Source: Pantoea vagans
GTDB lineage: Bacteria > Pseudomonadota > Gammaproteobacteria > Enterobacterales > Enterobacteriaceae
Reading direction: 5' to 3'
DNA length: 64,000 bases
Assembly: GCF_004792415.1 (NCBI RefSeq)
Contig: NZ_CP038854.1
Location: forward strand, 124,001 to 188,000
Both the position numbers and the translations under genes were made by a program. The notes under the pieces were generated by a model. It ran no database searches, was not told the DNA's origin, and was given only the letters and a program-made list of their open reading frames with translations. This document shows positions 35,198 to 44,011 of the stretch, in pieces (position 1 is the first letter of the stretch; each line of letters opens with the position of its first letter).

Positions 35198-35404
35198 TCA
35201 GCTAATGCGCTGACTCTGCTCACGGCGATACTTATGATAATCCTCATCGCACTCGGCTGAGCAAAAAGCCGTTTCAGCCACGACAGCTTCATCTTTGCAC
35301 CAGACGCATAAGCCGTTGGGACTGGTAAGTTTGCTCTTACGGGCTGCCAGCGAGGCGGCAAGATGCGCTTCTTCGCGCTCCTGAGCCAGATCAACATCAT
35401 CCAT
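35198..35404 (-). CDS. DksA/TraR-like small zinc-finger protein
   Basis: A 68-residue protein. The N-terminus MDDVDLAQEREEAHLAASLA is that of short TraR/DksA-type proteins (acidic coiled-coil tip), and the C-terminus has a Cys4 cluster: CVWCKD and FCSAECDEDYHKY (C-x2-C-x11-C-x3-C). Such proteins bind the RNA polymerase secondary channel. The zinc ligands are spaced differently from classical TraR, so binding is uncertain. A start at 35422 would add six residues. Confidence 0.65.
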   Translation of the reverse strand: MDDVDLAQEREEAHLAASLAARKSKLTSPNGLCVWCKDEAVVAETAFCSAECDEDYHKYRREQSQRIS

Positions 35405-35988
35405 AAATTTCCAGAGCCTCATTGAATTTCAAAGATCAAAACACAAACCGCTATGTACAGAGAAAGCGGTTGTGTAAACGAATGCGTAATTATACAGCAA
35501 ATCAGGCTAATACTTAATCACAGCGCTATATTTCCATAGTCTTACACTGACTTTCAGAATTATCAGGAAACAGTGTGCCTGAGCCCACCCTTTCTTCCTT
35601 GCTCCCTTTAGAGCAGATATTAATAGTTTCTGTTAATCCGACTGGCCTGACTGAATTAATGTACCAGAGATGACTGTCAAAGCTGTCAGCTATTTGTTTG
35701 CATGTTTACTGACTGATGCCGGATTATTAAATGCTGTGTAACTATGCAAATACCCTGAAACAGTCGCTTTAAAATTGTATCAGAGCCAGCGTTATGCTTT
35801 ATAAATTTCAGCGTCAGGTGGCGTTTGTCTCCATAACACCTTGCGCTGACCTGTTTTACACTTTTCAAGATTCGGCATCGAACCCACAGCTCTACTTTAA
35901 AAGTGTAAGAATTAATGCTTAGTGCATGATTTTCCCCTGATTTTAACTACAGTTGATATCACTCTGATTACATCACAATGGTTTTACG
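35405..35988. other. Non-coding stretch, about 580 bases
   Basis: No supported gene; AT-rich. It contains the 10-base inverted repeat listed next and must carry promoters for the small zinc protein and the DUF1345 gene. Confidence 0.45.
35856..35908. repeat. Inverted repeat upstream of the DUF1345 gene
   Basis: TTACACTTTT at 35856-35865 and AAAAGTGTAA at 35899-35908, a perfect 10-base inverted repeat with a 33-base spacer. It lies 80 bases before the DUF1345 start. Arms three helical turns apart could bind a regulator. Confidence 0.45.
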
Positions 35989-36648
35989 ATGCCGACATCT
36001 TTAACCTCCACGCTTTATGCACGCATGCGGCTGCTGCTCTCCATCACTGCCGGACTGATATGCTATTTTCTGCTCTCCGATCAACCGGGGCAGATGCAGC
36101 GGTTACTGATAAGCTGGAATGTCTGGGCCTGGCTCTATCTTTGTATCCTCTGGTTTCGCATGCTGCGTACCGATGCGACGGGCATCAAACGCATTGCGCA
36201 ACAGCAGGATCAGAGTGCTGCCCTGGTACTGGGCATTGTGATCGTGGCCTGTATGGTCAGCATTGTGGCCATCCTGAGTGAACTGCCCACGCTAAAAGGC
36301 CTTACCGGCACCCCGCGACTGCTGCATCTGTTGCTGACGGCAATGACGCTGATTGCATCCTGGGCCATGCTACCCAGCGCATTTGCAATGCACTATGCCC
36401 ACCAGCACTATCTTTACCGGGATAACAGCGTGAGTCCGCTGATCTTTCCGGATAAAACGAAAAATCCTGGCTATTGGGATTTTCTCTACTTTTCATTCAC
36501 CATCGCGGTTGCCTCGCAGACGGCAGATGTCGCCACTGGAACAACAGAAATGCGTAAGCTGACGTTATTACAGTCTGTTATCTCATTTATTTTTAACCTG
36601 GCTATTCTGGGCTTATCGGTCAATGTCGGCGCTGGTTTGCTTAATTAG
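35989..36648 (+). CDS. DUF1345 family membrane protein
   Basis: A 219-residue protein with five predicted membrane helices. The C-terminal half has NPGYWDFLYFSFTIAVASQT followed by ADVATGTTEMRKLTLLQS, the conserved DUF1345 block; its DFLYFSFTIA segment resembles the pore region of two-helix potassium channels. Function unknown. No operon partner: flanks are 584 and 188 non-coding bases. Confidence 0.82.
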   Translation: MPTSLTSTLYARMRLLLSITAGLICYFLLSDQPGQMQRLLISWNVWAWLYLCILWFRMLRTDATGIKRIAQQQDQSAALVLGIVIVACMVSIVAILSELPTLKGLTGTPRLLHLLLTAMTLIASWAMLPSAFAMHYAHQHYLYRDNSVSPLIFPDKTKNPGYWDFLYFSFTIAVASQTADVATGTTEMRKLTLLQSVISFIFNLAILGLSVNVGAGLLN

Positions 36649-36836
36649 GCAGTTTTGATCAATCGACAGTCGGGCAATGTTTATCCTGCGTGAGCTTCTG
36701 AAATAATCTGGTCACCTGTCGTGATTATAACAATGTGTAATAAGGTGTTAGCTACCTCTTCACCAGACACCCGCTGCCGTGTAAGTTCGTGGGTGATTTA
36801 CGCTATTGTCCCCCTAATCCGATAAGGAGAAATAGA

Positions 36837-37325
36837 GTGAAAACCACCGCCATGGTCACTACCAGCCTGTTAATGCTGATGAGCAGTGTTCACGCTGAAG
36901 GTCTGACGACATCAGCAGAGGGTAATAAGCTTACCGTCAGCTTTGGTCAGCCCACCATCAAACAGGTGCTGCACTATCGCAAAATGTATGACAAAAAGCC
37001 GTTTCCGGATGCGGAGATTTATTACTACGATAATGGCACCTATAAGATCATTTCTCAGGGAGAAAACCATTACGGCGTTTATGTCATGCAGGGCAGGTTT
37101 GATGATGAAACCTTCACCGTACGCTTTATCTCACTGCCTTCATCTGACTGGGGCAATAAAACGGCCTTTCACCAGTTAACCTTTATCAGAAATGAAAAGC
37201 AGAACGTTTTTATTCAGAACGCGATTGTGGATACCGGCGAGGCCATCGCGCAGCAGAATGGCACCTATACGCAGGAAAAAAACAGCGTAACCAATCCGGT
37301 TTCTGCACGCTGGGAAAACAAATAA
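36837..37325 (+). CDS. Hypothetical periplasmic protein, 162 residues
   Basis: A secreted protein starting at GTG 36837 with an excellent AAGGAG site. The signal peptide runs to about residue 20 (LMSSVHAEG). The mature part is polar and beta-rich (FPDAEIYYYDNGTYKIIS, HYGVYVMQGRFDDETFTVRFI, shortened from longer stretches), suggesting a small lipocalin- or Sel-like beta barrel, but I recognise no family. Confidence 0.62.
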   Translation: MKTTAMVTTSLLMLMSSVHAEGLTTSAEGNKLTVSFGQPTIKQVLHYRKMYDKKPFPDAEIYYYDNGTYKIISQGENHYGVYVMQGRFDDETFTVRFISLPSSDWGNKTAFHQLTFIRNEKQNVFIQNAIVDTGEAIAQQNGTYTQEKNSVTNPVSARWENK

Positions 37326-37586
37326 GTTTTGCTTAGCAGGTCTGACACGCTTTCAGCTTTGACCGGCTGCAGCCGGGCCGGTCACTGTTGTTCTCAAAAG
37401 ATGAACAGCCGCAGTGTAATGCCTTATCCTTTTCCTCTCAGCCAGATGTCCCTGATGTGCCATTCCGGTTGTGTTTAAGGGCAGGGAAGTACACTACCGG
37501 TAATCAGTCTGTGAGTCATATCGCCAGCTTTTTACTGATACTAAACTCCATTCTTTCTGAATTTTATCAGGTCCCGAGGCGTAAAT

Positions 37587-38255
37587 ATGGACAGAGCTTT
37601 GCCCCTGCTGGATGCGCAGGATGTTACTTTTTCAGTCGGGGATAGCCAGTTACTGCGACCCATCTCTCTGCAGTTAAATCAGGGCGAATATGTGTTACTG
37701 ACCGGTCCATCCGGCAGCGGAAAAAGCACGCTTCTGAAGATTCTTGCTTCACTCATTACCGCAACTACAGGCCAAATCTTCTTCAGGAATAGTGACATCA
37801 CCACGCTTAAAGCGGAGACCTATCGTCAGCAGGTGTCGTACTGTTTTCAGACGCCACAACTGTTTGGTCAGACGGTTTATGACAATCTTGCGCTGCCCTG
37901 GCAGATTCGCCGTCAGAAGCCGCAGCGGGACAAGCTCGTTGCTGCGCTGGAAAGCGTTAATCTTTCTCCTGACATGCTGAATAAGCCGGTTGAACAACTT
38001 TCAGGCGGAGAAAAGCAGCGTGTCGGACTGCTCCGCAATCTGCAGTTTATGCCTGACGTACTGTTACTGGATGAAGTGACCAGCGCCCTTGATGAAGAGA
38101 ACAGGCTGGCCGTACTTTCACTGATTAACCGGATTGCAGCTGAAGAAAAGGTGGCTGTGGTGCGGATCAGTCATGATGTCAGCGATATTAAGCAGGCTGG
38201 GCATGTGCTGCGCCTTGAGCCGCCAGAAAAGGAGAATGCGCGTGAATCAGCATAA
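37587..38255 (+). CDS. fetA: Iron exporter ATP-binding subunit FetA
   Basis: A 222-residue ABC ATPase. Walker A is TGPSGSGKSTLL near residue 39, the signature is LSGGEKQRVGLLRNL near 136 and Walker B is VLLLDEVTSALDEE near 157. With the adjacent FetB it forms the E. coli YbbL/YbbM-type ATP-driven iron exporter that protects against oxidative stress. The preceding 261 bases hold the promoter, with no gene seen. Confidence 0.87.
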   Translation: MDRALPLLDAQDVTFSVGDSQLLRPISLQLNQGEYVLLTGPSGSGKSTLLKILASLITATTGQIFFRNSDITTLKAETYRQQVSYCFQTPQLFGQTVYDNLALPWQIRRQKPQRDKLVAALESVNLSPDMLNKPVEQLSGGEKQRVGLLRNLQFMPDVLLLDEVTSALDEENRLAVLSLINRIAAEEKVAVVRISHDVSDIKQAGHVLRLEPPEKENARESA

Positions 38256-39021
38256 TATCAGTGACACCTCGCTGTTGCTGTCGCTGACGCTGGTCGTCAT
38301 AGCACTGTTTATCAGCCAGAAAGAAAAACTGGGCATGGGCAAAGATATTGTCTGGAGTGTTTTTCGGGCCATCGTTCAACTGGTCATCGTCGGCTTTGTG
38401 CTGAAGTCGATTTTTGACGTCAATAACAGCTGGCTGACGGTCCTGATGGTGCTGTTTATCTGCGTGAATGCCGCGATCAACGCCCGCAAACGCGGTCGGA
38501 ATATTGATAACGCCTTTGCGATAGCGTTTACCTCAATCTTCAGCGGCACCGTTATCACGCTGACGATTCTGGTACTGAGCGGCGCGATAGTGTTTGTGCC
38601 CATGCAGGTCATTCCCATTTCAGGCATGATCGCCGGGAATGCTATGGTTGCGGTAGGGCTCTGTTTCAGCAATCTGAATCAGCGCATCAGCGACAACCAC
38701 CAGAAAATTATGGAGATGCTGAGCCTGGGTGCATCGGTGAAGCTTGCCTCAGGCCGGATTATTGCTGACAGCATTCGCACCGCGATGATCCCGACAGTGG
38801 ATGCAGCTAAAACCGTCGGGCTGGTCAGCCTGCCCGGTATGATGTCCGGACTGATTTTCGCCGGAATCGATCCGCTAAAGGCCATTAAGTATCAGATTAT
38901 GGTGACCTTTATGCTGATAGGCACCGCCAGCCTGTCAACTATCACCGCAGTCTGGTTATCCTATCGCCGGTTTTATAATGCCAGGGCGCAGCTGAAGATA
39001 CCGGGTGCAAAGCCGGACTGA
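38242..39021 (+). CDS. fetB: Iron exporter permease subunit FetB
   Basis: A 259-residue permease starting at GTG 38242, inside the end of fetA (14-base overlap), with AAGGAG upstream. VNQHNISDTSL matches the E. coli FetB N-terminus, and QVIPISGMIAGNAMVAVGLC, TVGLVSLPGMMSGLIFAG (shortened) and AIKYQIMVTFMLIGTASLST are the conserved UPF0014 blocks. Seven predicted membrane helices. An earlier frame start at 38134 lies within fetA and is rejected. Confidence 0.9.
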   Translation: MNQHNISDTSLLLSLTLVVIALFISQKEKLGMGKDIVWSVFRAIVQLVIVGFVLKSIFDVNNSWLTVLMVLFICVNAAINARKRGRNIDNAFAIAFTSIFSGTVITLTILVLSGAIVFVPMQVIPISGMIAGNAMVAVGLCFSNLNQRISDNHQKIMEMLSLGASVKLASGRIIADSIRTAMIPTVDAAKTVGLVSLPGMMSGLIFAGIDPLKAIKYQIMVTFMLIGTASLSTITAVWLSYRRFYNARAQLKIPGAKPD

Positions 39022-39415
39022 TAGTGCTGATGGTTGTGGTAAAAATCATGGCCAATGAAAAAATCTTTCTTTAAATCAGCATTACATATGCAGGCCTGCG
39101 GATGAGATCAGGCCTGAGGGAAATAGTGGGTGACTCCGTTTCCCGTATTAAGATTGCTTTCATAAAGGACATGGATTGTCCCTGAATGCCGAACTGATAA
39201 CGCAGAGTCAGTTAATGGAATTAGTTACATCATACTTAGCGTTAATGATCTGGAGTGTTCCATAAATCATACTCAGCAGTTATTTAGCCTGGCAGTATGT
39301 CAGATTTCCTGAAACAGGGTTTAGCAGCTGCTGAAGTTACTACTACAGTGAAATTATGTGGCCCGAATTCTCAGCCCACGATATTTTAAGGCGGTGAACA
39401 GGGCCGGAGTACACC
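39022..39415. other. Non-coding stretch, about 390 bases
   Basis: Between the converging fetB and a leftward hypothetical gene. No gene, strong hairpin or repeat seen. Confidence 0.45.
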
Positions 39416-39928
39416 TCAGTCTCTCAGGATGGCGTTAATAATGGTCATGCCTGCCGCATTGCTACGTTTGGTAACGCGAAGCATTCCACCACCAAAATAA
39501 TTCCCCGCAGGCTCACACACTTTTATGCGTCTTTGCAGATCGGGATCGTTAACATCTACGCCAGAACAGCTGTTACGACTGCCGCCCGAAAACTCGCTAT
39601 ATGCTGTATAGGTGCTGGTGGTACCGGGAAGTATCCAGATTACGGTGGTGAGCAGCATATAACCTATAAAGATAACCATCAGAATGGCCCCTGCGGAAAG
39701 TTTGATGTTATCCATCAGGCCTTTCACAGCCTCTCCCTTACCCCATTTTTTTATAATTAAAAAAACCGCCAGTCCCAGAGGCAGGACGCCGCACCATAGT
39801 GCGTTAAGTGTGGGTTGTGCCAGAAAGGTCGTGCGGTCGATTTCATTGCGCCACACAAAAAAAGTAAATATGCAGCCTAACGCACTGGTGATTATCAGCG
39901 CTAAACGAGGTGTCGAACAGGAATTCAT
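39416..39928 (-). CDS. Hypothetical membrane protein, 170 residues
   Basis: Three predicted membrane helices (about residues 8-26, 43-60 and 80-100), then a C-terminal exported or soluble domain of about 65 residues with two cysteines (NSCSGVDV, VCEPAGNY) that could form a disulfide. The pattern resembles small inner-membrane proteins with a periplasmic tail. No family recognised. Neighbours give no clue. Confidence 0.6.
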   Translation of the reverse strand: MNSCSTPRLALIITSALGCIFTFFVWRNEIDRTTFLAQPTLNALWCGVLPLGLAVFLIIKKWGKGEAVKGLMDNIKLSAGAILMVIFIGYMLLTTVIWILPGTTSTYTAYSEFSGGSRNSCSGVDVNDPDLQRRIKVCEPAGNYFGGGMLRVTKRSNAAGMTIINAILRD

Positions 39929-40139
39929 CAGAAACTCTCTCCATGAGTCAGTTTTAAGCAGTATGAGTCACGCGATTAATTCCGCGATCGGCACGTTGCC
40001 TGAACCTGCAGGTAGTGTGGTGAGTCATAGATCGGCGAAAGTATTTTGCGGCTAAAGATTATCACGCAGCTCTTCCGATAGACAAATAGCATGAACTTTA
40101 TTTATGTTTTAACTCGTTCCACAACATGAGGAGAGCGAA

Positions 40140-40451
40140 ATGATTGTCAGAACATGGCACGGATGCGTACCGCTCAGGCATGCAGAAGGCTTTGCGACTC
40201 ACCTGCAAAAGACCGGTGTAGAGCATTCAGAAGGCACACCAGGCAATCTGGGAGCCTGTGTGCGCAGGGAAACGCAGGGTGAATGGGAGCATTTTTTTCT
40301 TGCTACATACTGGGAAGACTTAGAGGCAATCAAAGCCTTTGCAGGCGAACGGTATCAGATTGCCGTGACATATCCGGATGACGAGCAGTTTGAACTATTA
40401 TCAGATCCCTACGTTTTCCAGCACCACGTGCAGAAAGCAACTCCTTTGTAG
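40140..40451 (+). CDS. Antibiotic biosynthesis monooxygenase-like small protein
   Basis: A 103-residue protein resembling the dimeric alpha+beta barrel (ABM/YgiN-like) family: MIVRTWHGCVPLRHAEGFAT at the N-terminus and GEWEHFFLATYWEDLEAIKAF followed by FAGERYQIAVTYPDDEQF in the middle. ATG preceded by GAGGAGAG. It sits upstream of a TetR gene on the same strand, with a palindrome between. Such proteins are cofactor-free monooxygenases or stress-related haem-binding proteins. Confidence 0.75.
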   Translation: MIVRTWHGCVPLRHAEGFATHLQKTGVEHSEGTPGNLGACVRRETQGEWEHFFLATYWEDLEAIKAFAGERYQIAVTYPDDEQFELLSDPYVFQHHVQKATPL

Positions 40452-40550
40452 TTATTTCCCTGCTACCGCCCGGCGGCGGCTTGTGTCTGATTCAGAACAT
40501 TTCCTCAGAAGACTTATTGGCCTGCAATAGGTAGAAAACAAAACCTTTTA

Positions 40551-40574
40551 ATTGTAGATTGATCGATCTACAAT
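40551..40574. promoter_or_regulatory. Candidate TetR operator palindrome
   Basis: ATTGTAGATTGATCGATCTACAAT at 40551-40574: eight-base perfect arms (ATTGTAGA/TCTACAAT) around a nearly symmetrical centre. It ends 24 bases before the tetR ATG, fitting an autoregulatory operator. Confidence 0.7.
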
Positions 40575-40598
40575 CGGTCGTCAGAACAGGAGAGACTC

Positions 40599-41225
40599 AT
40601 GAAATCATCTGCAGGCAGACCCAGAGAGTTTGATCCAGACGTGTTCCTCAACACGGCACTTAACTGCTTCTGGCAGAATGGCTATCAGGCCACATCCATG
40701 GCTGATCTGATGAAAGCTTCAGGACTGGCCAGTGCCAGCATCTATAAACTTTACCCGGATAAGCGCGCTATCTATCTTGCAGCTTTGCAGCGCTATATGG
40801 ATGAGGGCACTTTAAGAACAAAAAAACGAACCGCAGAAATGTCGCCAGAAGCCGCCTTGCGAGAGATGCTAGAATTTGCTGCTCAGTTATCCTCCGCGCC
40901 TGCCGGAGAAAGAGGCTGTTTTACAATTGCCGCAGCCAGTGAGCTTTTGCCTGGTGATGAAGAGGTTAAAGCCAAAGTTTCTGCAAAATTTAAAAATATA
41001 ATCAACGAATTAGAGTGCATATTACTCAGAGGACAGCAACAACACGTTTTTCGCCGTGATGAAGAAGCGAGAGTAGTAGCAAAAAGTCTTTTCATGATGA
41101 TTGAGGGTATGCGGATATATGGAAAGATTCAGCCAGAAATTGAAGATATCCGAAGAAGTAATGATTTTATTATCAGAACACTACTTTTAAACGCCAATAC
41201 TGGCGCAGCTAAGGCATCATCATGA
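40599..41225 (+). CDS. TetR-family regulator
   Basis: A 208-residue repressor with GRPREFDPDVFLNTALNCFW at the N-terminus and the DNA-binding helices in MADLMKASGLASASIYKLYP near residue 34-53. AGGAGAG precedes the ATG. A perfect palindrome lies just upstream of its start, so it probably represses itself. Its target may be the ABM-like gene upstream or a distant gene. Confidence 0.88.
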   Translation: MKSSAGRPREFDPDVFLNTALNCFWQNGYQATSMADLMKASGLASASIYKLYPDKRAIYLAALQRYMDEGTLRTKKRTAEMSPEAALREMLEFAAQLSSAPAGERGCFTIAAASELLPGDEEVKAKVSAKFKNIINELECILLRGQQQHVFRRDEEARVVAKSLFMMIEGMRIYGKIQPEIEDIRRSNDFIIRTLLLNANTGAAKASS

Positions 41226-41404
41226 TCGCGACCGGCACTATTGTCCGGCGGAGAAAAAGAAGAAAAACAATGATTGTGCTGGAATGCTCAGACAATATGA
41301 TTCTATGTGGTTGGATCGATAAAGGACGGTTCTTTAAAAGAAGCTTCCCGCGTTCTGAACTTGAGATATGCGTCCCTTATTCAAATTTCTGGTCACTAAC
41401 GTAA
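41222..41404 (+). CDS. Possible 60-residue basic protein overlapping tetR
   Basis: The ATG overlaps the tetR stop codon (ATGA), which would allow coupling. The product starts MIATGTIVRRRKRRKTMIVL and continues with DNMILCGWIDKGRFFKRSFP; it looks like a small beta-rich basic protein. No family recognised and no independent ribosome site. Uncertain. Confidence 0.3.
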   Translation: MIATGTIVRRRKRRKTMIVLECSDNMILCGWIDKGRFFKRSFPRSELEICVPYSNFWSLT

Positions 41405-41698
41405 AAGTGGCACAATGACTAGTATCCAGGATGACAGCTGGCGTTAATTATGCCTGGGCAGTTTGTATCGCAGCGAGCTTTCCGGATTATGAGGTGCCCA
41501 GATTAAAGAAAGCAGTCATCTTTCGTAATTTTACTGTATCAGTCCAGTCAGAACCATTAACACAGGTCAAAAATCAATCCCTTGTTAAATATCGAAATAT
41601 TCACTCAACATCTTACATTGCTCATCATGATAAAAGGTGTAAGTATCTCAATTAAATTGCGGCTAAAATTTTCAATTGGATTATTGTTCAAATTCTGG

Positions 41699-41730
41699 CG
41701 ATTGCCGGACAACACCCTGTCCGGCAATCG
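41699..41730. repeat. Perfect 13-base inverted repeat (hairpin)
   Basis: CGATTGCCGGACA, six-base loop, TGTCCGGCAATCG. It lies 30 bases past the stop of the leftward small secreted protein gene. Lacking a T-run on the minus strand, it may be a weak terminator or an RNA-stabilising hairpin. Confidence 0.6.
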
Positions 41731-41759
41731 GCTATTTTACATCAGCACTAAAGCTCAGC

Positions 41760-41993
41760 TTAATTCTGCGCCGGCTGGGCCTGCTGATTTTTCTCCGCCT
41801 CTTTCTGTTTTTTCTTCGCCATATGATGACCGACTGCGCAACCCGCCGCGGCACCGGCAACACCATGATGATGAGCAACATGACCTGCCACACCGCCGAC
41901 TGCGGCGCCTTTCAGACATCCTTCGGCGTTAGCCTGTAAATTCACAGACAAAAACAGACCGGTAGCCATAACAATAACTGATAATTTTTTCAT
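41760..41993 (-). CDS. Small secreted glycine- and histidine-rich protein
   Basis: A 77-residue protein with a signal peptide (MKKLSVIVMATGLFLSVNLQ, cleaved near ANA) followed by a glycine-zipper-like stretch: LKGAAVGGVAGHVAHHHGVA then GAAAGCAVGHHMAKKKQ. The His-rich and Gly-rich core resembles glycine-zipper envelope proteins. Tail basic and Gln-rich. It may bind metal or insert in the outer membrane. A start at 42053 would give a non-signal extension and is rejected. Confidence 0.68.
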   Translation of the reverse strand: MKKLSVIVMATGLFLSVNLQANAEGCLKGAAVGGVAGHVAHHHGVAGAAAGCAVGHHMAKKKQKEAEKNQQAQPAQN

Positions 41994-42834
41994 CTTTTTT
42001 ATATCCTGATAGTCAGAGTTGCAGGTTGAACTCCGCTCAGCATAGTCAGGCATCAGGGTGTTTCGCTCGCCAGGATACAGGAATCACGAAGTTAGTTACC
42101 TGTCGTTACGCTTTTCACAGAATAAACGAAATGGGTCCTGTATTTTTAATCAGGATCACGGCAACCCGTCTGTCACCCGAAAAGACTGGCGCGGAGGCTC
42201 TGCGGAGAAACTCACTTTATCTGCCTGTAACGTGAAATGGTGGCCCTATGATGATATGCCTCAAATGCCTGACATCGGGGTGACCGCTATTCACTGGCGG
42301 GCAGGGGTTATATGCTGATTATTAAACGACAGGTAAACAACTTTGCAGATTTATTATTTAAATAGTCTTCGTTTAATCTGCGAGTATATTCTGACGACTG
42401 CCTTTCTCTTAATAAATTCTTAATGTTGTTGAGTTATAAATAATTGGCTAAGTTCAGTAAAAATAAAACAAATAAAACTTGAACCCAAATGAGAAAAGTT
42501 GTTTATATGTGACTATCCGGAGAGGCAGCCAAAAGCACCTGTTTATTCCATTTTCTCACGTCAATATATAAACAAAACCTAAATCAATAACTTTGATGAA
42601 ATATCTTTAGTTCTGTTGAGCCTGGCGTTAACTTTCAGCATTATACTGACCTGGCTAGCTCACTGACAGGCTGGCAGAGCGTGAGCGACTGATCCAGAAT
42701 TAAATCTTATTTTTCCGGTCTACTCGCCATAAATAGTTTAACCACAACATTCATTTATTTATTTGATTAGCTTTCTGTTCGGGAAAACGTTTGTTAATGC
42801 TTTCCTTTCTTCAACCAGCGTGAATGGCACTATC
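41994..42834. other. Long AT-rich non-coding stretch
   Basis: About 840 bases without a supported gene. Frames of 69 and 86 residues near 42026-42318 have no ribosome site and no recognisable features. The AT-rich second half probably holds the promoter of the reductase-like gene. Confidence 0.45.
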
Positions 42835-43944
42835 ATGAAAAATATCCTTATTACCGGTTCTACAGGGTTTTTAGGCGGGGCTGTCGTAGCAAATCTTTTG
42901 CAGAGCAGAGTTCAGGATCGACTACTGCTGCTGGTCAGAGGCGAGACCGTTGACGAAGGGTTAAACAGGCTTAAAGCCAACCTGAAGAACTTTGGCTTAA
43001 ATGAGTCAGTAATCAATACGATAGCACCTGAAAATATTATTCTGGGTGATCTGGCGTTTACGGACGATTTTATTCATGACGCCCGACTTAATGACGTTAC
43101 CCATGTCATTAACTGCGCCGCTGTCGCCTCATTTGGTAACAATCCCACCATCTGGAAAGTGAACGTCGAGGGCACGTTCCGGTTTGCCGAACGAATGAGC
43201 CGTGTTGAAGGATTGATGAAATTCATCCACGTTGGAACCGCGATGTCCTGTGCGCCGGAACCCGGCTCACTGGTCACTGAGGGCGGCCTCAACTCCAGCC
43301 GGGATCAGCATGTCGTTGAATACACCTGGAGTAAGGCTTCGATTGAAAAGCTGATGACAGAGAAGTTGCCAGGCCTGCCACTGGTGATTGCCCGTCCGTC
43401 GATTGTGGTGGGTCATTCCGATCAGGGATGCCTGCCTTCAGCCAGCATTTTCTGGGTATTCAGGATGGCACTGGCGTTGGGTAAATTCACCTGCGACCTC
43501 GACGATCGTATTGATGTGGTTCCGGTTGATTACTGCGCGGATGCACTGGTTCTTCTGCTTGACGCAGAAAACGTCATTAATGAAGTCATTCACATTTCTG
43601 CCGGAACACACAGCAGTGTTACGTTTGCAGAGATAGACGAGGCGATGGCCAGAGCGTCAGGAAACAAGGCGCTGGGTGTGGATTATCAGAAGGTGTCCTA
43701 TAAACAGCTGTCAGATAGCAGAAGAACGTTTAAGGATCTGTTTGGACCCTGCAATGAACGCATCATGCTGCGCGCAATGAACCTGTATGGCCACTTCTCA
43801 AACCTGAATGTGGTGTTTGATAACTCCAAACTGCTACAGCTTGGCATGAATAAGCCTTCCAGATTTACCGATTACCTGGACCGCTGTGTGCTGACAACAC
43901 GTGATTCAACGATTGCCGAATTGATGCAGGTTGACTTTAAGTAG
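42835..43944 (+). CDS. Fatty-acyl-CoA reductase-like NAD(P)-binding protein
   Basis: A 369-residue extended short-chain dehydrogenase of the male-sterility/thioester-reductase group (NAD_binding_4). The Rossmann motif is ITGSTGFLGGAVVANLL at residues 5-21, the middle has VINCAAVASFG and NVEGTFRFAERM, the catalytic pair is in YTWSKASIEKL near residue 164, and LVIARPSIVVG closes the fold. The ATG at 42835 gives a clean N-terminal start. Such proteins reduce acyl-CoA or carrier-bound acyl groups to aldehydes or alcohols. No acyl carrier or synthetase gene is near, so it is an orphan. Confidence 0.78.
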   Translation: MKNILITGSTGFLGGAVVANLLQSRVQDRLLLLVRGETVDEGLNRLKANLKNFGLNESVINTIAPENIILGDLAFTDDFIHDARLNDVTHVINCAAVASFGNNPTIWKVNVEGTFRFAERMSRVEGLMKFIHVGTAMSCAPEPGSLVTEGGLNSSRDQHVVEYTWSKASIEKLMTEKLPGLPLVIARPSIVVGHSDQGCLPSASIFWVFRMALALGKFTCDLDDRIDVVPVDYCADALVLLLDAENVINEVIHISAGTHSSVTFAEIDEAMARASGNKALGVDYQKVSYKQLSDSRRTFKDLFGPCNERIMLRAMNLYGHFSNLNVVFDNSKLLQLGMNKPSRFTDYLDRCVLTTRDSTIAELMQVDFK

Positions 43945-43978
43945 TTGAAAATTAAGTGGAAGAGTGTGGTATGAGGAA

Positions 43979-44004
43979 AAAAGCGCTTCCAGCCGGAAGC
44001 GCTT
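43979..44004 (-). terminator. Rho-independent terminator of the FepA-like receptor gene
   Basis: AAGCGCTTCC, four-base loop, GGAAGCGCTT, with a T-run on the minus strand (TTTTTTCC). It stands seven bases past the receptor stop codon. Confidence 0.88.
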
Positions 44005-44011
44005 GTGTTGA

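Noticed and set aside
42058..42318. An 86-residue rightward frame in the long AT-rich gap
   Set aside because: No ribosome site, unusual composition and no conserved pattern; recorded as non-coding.
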